Shown here: positions 31,985 through 35,925 of the stretch, one piece after another | Layout of the letters: each line of letters opens with the position of its first letter | How positions within the stretch are numbered: position 1 is the stretch's first letter | IMG/VR virus record: IMGVR_UViG_3300047450_000086 | Location: 1 to 35,925 of that record | Origin: a virus | Direction: 5' to 3' (one strand) | DNA length: 35,925 nt | Made by a program: the position numbers and the translations under genes | The notes under the pieces: generated by a model | The model's input: only the letters and a program-made list of their open reading frames with translations | Told to the model about the DNA's origin: nothing | Databases searched by the model: none

Positions 31985-32178
31985 ATGAAGATAACATCCC
32001 ATACGTTGAACTAGAACTTGATATTGAAGACTGTCGCCAGATTCTGACATCAGTAAAGTATCGTCTAGAGAACTGGCACTTTGAAGATGAAGATGAAAAG
32101 GTACAACTGAATGCCTTGAATGATTTCTTCTACCGCGTTATCCTTGAGTACAACTTTAAAATTGATGGCGAAGACTGA
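31981..32178 (+). CDS. Small hypothetical protein, 65 aa, paralogue of the 11989 gene
   Basis: Starts at the ATG overlapping the previous stop (an in-frame GTG at 31963 is less likely). The product aligns end to end with the 61-residue protein downstream of gp17 (ELDI start, LxxLxDxFYR(V/L)ILE end). Such paired copies in late and early regions suggest a shared small module. Function unknown. It overlaps gp62 by 14 bases. Confidence 0.72.
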   Translation: MNEDNIPYVELELDIEDCRQILTSVKYRLENWHFEDEDEKVQLNALNDFFYRVILEYNFKIDGED

Positions 32179-32548
32179 ACTAAAACACTGGTTGAATTCT
32201 ATCAATCATGAGAAACAAAATATCATGAGTGATGAGAATAAAAATCAGTATCCTCCTTACATCGTAAACCGTTGTTTGTCTGGTTTTATAGATACTATTA
32301 TGGTGGCGAATGAAATGAATATCAATCACCATCTGTCTAAAAAACTACAATATGAATTTTTACTAAATATTGTCAGACCAAAACGGAGATTCTCTCCGTG
32401 GTTGAAGAAGGAACAAATTGATGATTTGGATGCAGTGAAATCTTACTATGGATATAGTAACGAGAAAGCTAAGTCCGCTCTTAGTATTCTTTCCGATACC
32501 CAACTGAGTTCTATTAAACAAAAATTGACTAAAGGCGGTAAACAATGA
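32165..32548 (+). CDS. 62: Clamp loader small subunit gp62
   Basis: 127 residues from the ATG at 32165 (T4 187; cyanophage forms are shorter). TELKHWLNSINHEKQN, YPPYIVNRCLSGFIDTIMVA and RRFSPWLKKEQIDDLDAVKS are the pattern I associate with the cyanophage gp62 family. Position directly before regA agrees with the T4 order 44-62-regA-43. It forms the loader with gp44. It overlaps the preceding small gene by 14 bases and regA by ATGA. Confidence 0.87.
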   Translation: MAKTELKHWLNSINHEKQNIMSDENKNQYPPYIVNRCLSGFIDTIMVANEMNINHHLSKKLQYEFLLNIVRPKRRFSPWLKKEQIDDLDAVKSYYGYSNEKAKSALSILSDTQLSSIKQKLTKGGKQ

Positions 32549-32985
32549 CTACATCCACTGATATTGAAGTAACTTGGGATCCCCATGATATGGTGGAAGT
32601 TACTTTGAGCGAACCTGATGATTTCCTTAAAGTCCGTGAGACGCTGACCAGAATCGGTGTTGCATCTCGCAAGGAAAAGAAACTGTATCAATCCTGCCAC
32701 ATTCTTCATAAGCAGGGACGATACTATATTGTCCATTTCAAAGAACTGTTTGCCCTTGATGGTAAACGTGCTAACCTCACGTTGAATGATGTTCAGCGTC
32801 GTAATCGTATTACTCAACTTTTGGTTGACTGGGAACTGATTGCTGTAGTTAAACCTGAGGTGATTGTAGATGTATCCCCTCTCAATCAGATTAAGGTTAT
32901 CGCTTACAAGGAGAAGTCTGAATGGACATTGGAAGCAAAGTATAACATCGGTAAAAAGAAAGTAGTTACTACTACCGAGTCATAA
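32545..32985 (+). CDS. regA: Translational repressor RegA
   Basis: 146 residues (T4 122). Contains the conserved VASRKEKKLYQSCHILHKQG and YYIVHFKELFALDGKRANLT blocks of RegA. RegA binds AU-rich translation initiation regions of early phage mRNAs, including those for the clamp and clamp loader in T4, and represses them. The C terminus is longer than in T4 (VIAYKEKSEWTLEAKYNIGK). It is the last gene of the long replication operon. Confidence 0.93.
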   Translation: MTTSTDIEVTWDPHDMVEVTLSEPDDFLKVRETLTRIGVASRKEKKLYQSCHILHKQGRYYIVHFKELFALDGKRANLTLNDVQRRNRITQLLVDWELIAVVKPEVIVDVSPLNQIKVIAYKEKSEWTLEAKYNIGKKKVVTTTES

Positions 32986-32988
32986 ATA
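32981..32988 (+). promoter_or_regulatory. Late-promoter-like CATAAATA at the regA stop
   Basis: Matches NATAAATA and overlaps the regA stop codon. No forward gene follows before the terminator at 33034; if active it would make a short RNA of about 60 bases containing a TGTGC/GCACA hairpin (32993-33012) and the terminator hairpin. Confidence 0.4.
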
Positions 32989-33033
32989 ATTCTGTGCTTT
33001 TCGTGCGGCACACTCTACAATCGGAACACCCGT

Positions 33034-33057
33034 GACCCCGCAAGGGGTCTTTTTTTT
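33034..33057 (+). terminator. Intrinsic terminator GACCCC-GCAA-GGGGTC
   Basis: A 6-bp perfect stem with GCAA tetraloop followed by eight T. It ends the replication operon after regA and lies directly against the end of the convergent reverse gene at 33059. No T run is present for the reverse direction. Confidence 0.9.
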
Positions 33058-33058
33058 C

Positions 33059-33898
33059 TTATTTTTCCCAGTGCTTACTTACTCTAAATCTTTTATATGC
33101 TCTCGCAAACTCATCTGGAGGTAAAAACTGGTAAGTGTATACTTGTGACATTCTTAAAAAATTTTCTTCATAAGATGGAGAAATCGAAGGCATGTGAAAG
33201 AACATTCCAGGATAATAAGTTACAGTATTATATTCTGGTTTAATTGTGTGATACTTATTCCAGACTTCTGGATCTAAATGTTTTTCTGTGTCCCATTCAA
33301 TTTCCGTTGAACGTGTCTCATGATCAGAGTCCAATGATCTGCGGAAAGTAGAGAATTCTCTATTATTAACACTTCTGAATTCACTGATCGTATGAACTGG
33401 CGCATGACCATTCCAACTATAAGTATAGAAATCAGTTCCTTCGGGGATATCTTTAGTGATCCAGCAGTTGAAAGCATAACAAAAATCGTCTGCATGAGGA
33501 ATGATATTTTGTTTCATAGCAGGCATATCTTTCCAGTAAAAATTAAAATAACTTTCCCACATAGGAAGTCCATATTCTTTTGTTGGATTTGTTGGAAAGT
33601 AACGCTTTGCCAAAATGTCATGAAAGTATTTCATGACATGAGATAAATGTTTGTTGAAGTGTATATCGAAATATAATTGTAAACCAGGAGAATTTGATAT
33701 TGGACTACCAAATATGGTAAAGTTTTCCTGGATAAAATTTTTAACTGCGGATGGATCTTTATAGAAGTTTTTAATTATGCCATACTTTAAACCAGCTTTC
33801 TCTACATAATGAACTGATTCTTCCGCTGCTTCTGAGATTTCAAATACTTTTTGAATCGTATCACTATTGACGATTCTATAATCAGATAATAAATTCAT
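33059..33898 (-). CDS. Oxygenase-like protein of the reverse-strand family, 279 aa
   Basis: Shares the layout of the gene at 3259: N-terminal LKYGIIKNFYKDPSAVKNFI, H135-A-D137 in NIIPHADDFCYAFNCWI, distal H235 in YPGMFFHMPS, Arg 249, and the YHTIKPEYNTVTYYPG block. It is therefore a likely iron-binding beta-helix protein of the 2OG-oxygenase type (DUF6445-like, tentative), substrate unknown. The start is the ATG at 33898; an in-frame TTG at 33967 falls on the -35 box of the promoter and is rejected. It is convergent with the replication operon and divergent from hsp20, alone on the reverse strand. Confidence 0.78.
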   Translation of the reverse strand: MNLLSDYRIVNSDTIQKVFEISEAAEESVHYVEKAGLKYGIIKNFYKDPSAVKNFIQENFTIFGSPISNSPGLQLYFDIHFNKHLSHVMKYFHDILAKRYFPTNPTKEYGLPMWESYFNFYWKDMPAMKQNIIPHADDFCYAFNCWITKDIPEGTDFYTYSWNGHAPVHTISEFRSVNNREFSTFRRSLDSDHETRSTEIEWDTEKHLDPEVWNKYHTIKPEYNTVTYYPGMFFHMPSISPSYEENFLRMSQVYTYQFLPPDEFARAYKRFRVSKHWEK

Positions 33899-33938
33899 AC
33901 GGTTATCACTACTGGTAATTTCAGTGTTGGTATTATAA

Positions 33939-33967
33939 ATTATATAGGATGCCTTCGGGGTCCACAA
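33939..33967 (-). promoter_or_regulatory. Sigma-70-type promoter for the reverse gene
   Basis: On the minus strand TTGTGG (33967-33962) and TATAAT (33944-33939) are separated by 17 bases, followed by a second TATAAT shortly after. The arrangement is like that of the reverse operon at 5387, although the -35 box is weaker. Confidence 0.6.
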
Positions 33968-33999
33968 AACGTCACTCGCTTATTTAAGGAGAACTACAG

Positions 34000-34440
34000 A
34001 TGGTCAAGTACAACATCGCGGACATTGATGCGCTATTGAATGATGCGTCAAGGTTTGGTATTGGTATGGATGAATGGATTCGTAGATTTGCCTCAGTGCA
34101 TGAGTCAGATGCAAACTATCCACCTCATAATCTTGTTAAAGAAACTAGCATTGACTTCAGACTAGAACTAGCACTTGCTGGTTATAGTAAAGAAGATATT
34201 AAAGTTGAAACTGAATCTAATAAATTATTCGTACAGTGTACAAAACCTGGAGATTCAGATCCTGATCATGAGTATCTACAGAGAGGAATTGCACGACGCG
34301 CATTTACTTGGAGTAGAACTATTGCTGATGATGTAGAAGTCCAAAGTGTTGACCTTACCAATGGTCTCCTTACGATTAGACTAAGGCGAATTATTCCTGA
34401 CCACCAGAAGAAAAAAACTTACGAGTTGACTGGTGAATAA
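34000..34440 (+). CDS. Small heat-shock protein (Hsp20/alpha-crystallin type), 146 aa
   Basis: The central alpha-crystallin domain runs from about residue 45 to 140: KETSIDFRLELALAGYSKED, KLFVQCTKPGD, RGIARRAFTWSRTIADDVEV and NGLLTIRLRR, the last being the conserved GxLTI motif variant. Hsp20 genes are common in cyanophages and usually lie near regA and gp43 as here. Chaperone activity, perhaps protecting host or virion proteins, is inferred from the family. AAGGAG upstream gives a good ribosome binding site. The gene is divergent from the oxygenase-like gene. Confidence 0.92.
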   Translation: MVKYNIADIDALLNDASRFGIGMDEWIRRFASVHESDANYPPHNLVKETSIDFRLELALAGYSKEDIKVETESNKLFVQCTKPGDSDPDHEYLQRGIARRAFTWSRTIADDVEVQSVDLTNGLLTIRLRRIIPDHQKKKTYELTGE

Positions 34441-34443
34441 ATA
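34436..34443 (+). promoter_or_regulatory. Late-promoter-like AATAAATA at the hsp20 stop
   Basis: A full NATAAATA match overlapping the hsp20 stop codon, but followed by the terminator at 34464 before any gene. Either a chance match around the stop or the start of a very short terminated RNA. Confidence 0.35.
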
Positions 34444-34463
34444 TAATTGAATATCGTCGCCGC

Positions 34464-34500
34464 AGAGGGTCCTGGTCACAGTCAGGATACCCTCTTTTTT
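34464..34500 (+). terminator. Intrinsic terminator after hsp20
   Basis: Arms AGAGGGT-CCTG and CAGG-AT-ACCCTC pair around loop GTCACAGT with a two-base bulge, followed by at least six T. Confidence 0.85.
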
Positions 34501-34506
34501 CTTGTT

Positions 34507-34514
34507 TATAAATA
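34507..34514 (+). promoter_or_regulatory. Late promoter TATAAATA of the nucleotidyltransferase-like gene
   Basis: A perfect late consensus 19 bases before the start at 34533 and just after the terminator at 34500, so the downstream gene is transcribed late on its own. Confidence 0.8.
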
Positions 34515-34532
34515 CAAATAAACTCTGTCCTG

Positions 34533-35243
34533 ATGAAAACATATAGGGATTTAAAACTTACCCTTCGCTATAATACTCAGTTAAATTCTAAGTTCTGGGT
34601 TGGCGAATCAATGAAACCCGAGGTTCGTGAGGGTTTGATTCGTATCGCTGAAGAGTGGGCAGAGTTTGCGAACATTCCATCCCTTGCTATTATTGATGTC
34701 GTTCTGGTAGGTGGAAATGCCAATTACAACTATACTAAGTATTCTGACTTGGACTTGCATCTTATTGTTTCCAAGGAAGATATTGCCGATTGTCCTGATC
34801 TCATTGATGATTACTTACGAGACAAGAAACAATTATGGGCTCTCACCCATGATATTCAGATTTATGGACACGACGTTGAACTCTATGCCCAAGATAGAAG
34901 AGATTCCGCCCCTTCGGGTCAGGGAGTTTTCTCCTTGGTGAATAGTCTGTGGTTGCGTCGTCCTACATATCAGGATGTAAATCTTGTAGATCCTAACATT
35001 GCCAAGAAGGTAATGCACTACATGGAGAAGATTGATTTCCTGATTGATAACAGAGCAGATGATCGTGCTGCATTTGAGAAACTTAAAGATAAACTGCGTG
35101 ACATGAGAGCATCTGCTATCCAACGCGGAGGAGAGTTTGCTGTAGAGAATCTTGTATTCAAGGAACTCCGTAATCGTGGATACCTAGATAAGATGTCTGA
35201 GCACCTGAGGAACCTTAAGGACACCAGCTTGTCAATTGACTGA
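34533..35243 (+). CDS. Nucleotidyltransferase-fold protein, 236 aa
   Basis: The polymerase-beta-like nucleotidyltransferase signature is clear: VLVGGNANYNYTKYSDLDLH with GG (60-61) and the acidic pair D72/D74, and a third acidic position at D114/E116 in GHDVELYAQD. Such proteins transfer nucleotides to RNA, proteins or small molecules; substrate not deducible here. The N terminus MKTYRDLKLTLRY resembles the start of many T4-like phage proteins. A late promoter and terminator isolate it from hsp20, unusual for a gene amid replication genes; this suggests a role late in infection or in the virion. Confidence 0.82.
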   Translation: MKTYRDLKLTLRYNTQLNSKFWVGESMKPEVREGLIRIAEEWAEFANIPSLAIIDVVLVGGNANYNYTKYSDLDLHLIVSKEDIADCPDLIDDYLRDKKQLWALTHDIQIYGHDVELYAQDRRDSAPSGQGVFSLVNSLWLRRPTYQDVNLVDPNIAKKVMHYMEKIDFLIDNRADDRAAFEKLKDKLRDMRASAIQRGGEFAVENLVFKELRNRGYLDKMSEHLRNLKDTSLSID

Positions 35244-35261
35244 CCACATGCTATGATGTGG
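35244..35261. repeat. Short inverted repeat CCACAT...ATGTGG
   Basis: Six-base perfect inverted repeat with a six-base gap (GCTATG), just after the nucleotidyltransferase stop and 18 bases before the next gene. It has no T run, so it is not a standard terminator; it could be an operator or mRNA hairpin. Confidence 0.4.
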
Positions 35262-35278
35262 GTTGAATTATAGGAGTT

Positions 35279-35641
35279 ATGGCAGTACAACTTGTCCTTC
35301 TCAAATCTGGAGAAGAACTGTTGACCGATATTCGTGAGATCGTTGATCGTGACACTCAAGAGTCAATTGCAACAGTCTTTATTAAACCAGTTCGTGTTAC
35401 TGTGGTGGAGCAAGCAGTTTTGTCTGAGGGTTCTAGTCAACCTTCAGACAGTGTTTTGAGTTTTGTTCCTTGGTTGGCAACGTCAAAGTCTGAAGAATAC
35501 CTTGTAAAAGAGGATTGGATTGTCACAGTATGTGAACCACAGGATAATATTAAAGAAAGTTACATTCAAAACGTAGGAGTTCGTGATGACAGTGAAAGTG
35601 TTGTTCTTGAAAACGGGTCAGTACCTGATCTCGGAGATTGA
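35279..35641 (+). CDS. Sm-like (LSm-fold) small protein, copy D, 120 aa
   Basis: Begins VQLVLLKSGEELLTDIREIV, the clearest form of the shared opening; then VFIKPVRVTVVEQ, the FVPWLATSKSEEYLVKEDWI block and VTVCEPQDNIKESYIQNV. Copies A and D are the most alike at the N terminus (LLK.(S)..(L/A)..D(L/I)RE(M/I)). TAGGAG precedes the ATG. It overlaps copy E by 56 bases in another frame, an arrangement consistent with tandem duplication followed by divergence. Function unknown. Confidence 0.78.
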   Translation: MAVQLVLLKSGEELLTDIREIVDRDTQESIATVFIKPVRVTVVEQAVLSEGSSQPSDSVLSFVPWLATSKSEEYLVKEDWIVTVCEPQDNIKESYIQNVGVRDDSESVVLENGSVPDLGD

Positions 35642-35837
35642 TGAACGCCCCGATGAGGATACTGATTGTATTCTTATCAATCCCAAACGCATTCTTGGGT
35701 TTGCACCAGAGTGGAAACTTGAGAACTTTATTCCCATGAGTTATCAGAAACAGATTCCTATTAGATCTTCTGATATTCTGACCATCGTTGATCCGATGGA
35801 TAGTCTGCTACAATTGTATCGTGATGCTACTGCTTGA
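35586..35837 (+). CDS. Sm-like (LSm-fold) small protein, copy E, 83 aa
   Basis: Shortest copy: VKVLFLKTGQYLISEIDERP, CILINPKRILGFAPEWKLEN, FIPMSYQKQIPIRSSDILTI and VDPMDSLLQLYRDAT. The start is the ATG at 35586 with GGAG at 35576-35579 inside copy D; a GTG immediately before is not preferred. It ends one base into the gp43 start, so it is translationally linked to DNA polymerase. Confidence 0.78.
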   Translation: MTVKVLFLKTGQYLISEIDERPDEDTDCILINPKRILGFAPEWKLENFIPMSYQKQIPIRSSDILTIVDPMDSLLQLYRDATA

Positions 35838-35925
35838 TGGATTTTTATACTAATGTTGCCGTTGTCAACGATACTATTTTGTATCGCGGACTTAATGGAG
35901 GTGAGCGAGTTGAACGACGGGAAGA
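35837..35925 (+). CDS. 43: DNA polymerase gp43, N-terminal fragment cut by window
   Basis: Starts on the last base of copy E (TGATG) and runs off the window. The 29 visible residues begin MDFYTNVAVVNDTILYRG followed by LNGGERVERRE, matching the start of T4-like polymerases (a strand, then ERV and a charged segment). Position after regA is the T4 order. Only the first part of the N-terminal domain is present. Confidence 0.85.
   Translation, partial: MDFYTNVAVVNDTILYRGLNGGERVERRE

Noticed and set aside
33899-33967. TTG start for the reverse gene ending at 33059
   Set aside because: The TTG coincides with the -35 box of its promoter and precedes the likely transcription start.
34436-34443. Late promoter for the nucleotidyltransferase-like gene
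   Set aside because: A terminator at 34464-34500 intervenes; the TATAAATA at 34507 is better placed.
1-35925. tRNA genes, CRISPR arrays, integrase or insertion sequence
   Set aside because: No cloverleaf-like sequence with CCA-proximal arms, no regularly spaced repeats, and no transposase or integrase motifs were seen on either strand.

Overview
The window is part of the genome of a T4-like marine cyanophage (a contractile-tailed myovirus of Synechococcus or Prochlorococcus). The basis is a nearly collinear run of T4 core genes in the order usual for cyanophages: 13-14-15-16-17-18-19-20-(67)-21-22-23, then 3-uvsY-uvsW-55-47-46-45-44-62-regA-43. The short accessory genes between them are also of cyanophage type, including DUF3110, DUF3310, Hsp20, Sm-like proteins and many 2-oxoglutarate/iron oxygenase-like proteins. 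No tRNA, rRNA, CRISPR array, integrase or insertion sequence was seen. Both ends cut genes: a large virion protein on the left and DNA polymerase gp43 on the right.

Layout. 1-3213: end of a large tail or baseplate-type structural protein and a small gene. 3235-6414: an accessory island placed between tail and neck genes. It is closed on the left by a bidirectional terminator and on the right by a terminator that overlaps a late promoter. It holds a three-gene reverse-strand operon (Sm-like protein plus two related oxygenase-like proteins) with a strong sigma-70-type promoter, and two forward genes. 6419-20202: the late morphogenesis block (neck, tail completion, terminase, sheath, tube, portal, prohead core, protease, scaffold, major capsid protein). 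Matches to the T4/cyanophage late promoter motif NATAAATA stand in front of most transcription units. 20203-20651: capsid terminator, an intergenic stretch, one tiny gene and a second terminator. 20652-32985: a dense recombination, replication and regulation block, mostly joined by ATGA or TAATG overlaps: gp3, UvsY, UvsW, late sigma factor gp55, gp47/gp46, sliding clamp gp45, clamp loader gp44 and gp62, and RegA. 33034-35925: a reverse-strand oxygenase-like gene, Hsp20, a nucleotidyltransferase-fold protein under a late promoter, two tandem Sm-like genes and the start of gp43.

How the genes work together. gp55, bridged to DNA by clamp gp45, would direct RNA polymerase to the NATAAATA promoters of the capsid and tail genes. 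gp44/62/45 with gp43 replicate the genome, UvsY/UvsW/46/47 run recombination-dependent replication, and gp16/17 package DNA through portal gp20 into heads built from 67/21/22/23.

Most notable. The clamp-loader pair gp44/gp62 is split by a 2.5-kb cargo set holding a XhoI/PaeR7I-like PD-(D/E)XK nuclease and a D12-class (Dam-type) adenine methyltransferase, with an Sm-like protein and an oxygenase-like protein. This may be a phage-encoded restriction-modification-like or host-DNA-attack module. The window also holds five diverged Sm-like paralogues and six oxygenase-like proteins.
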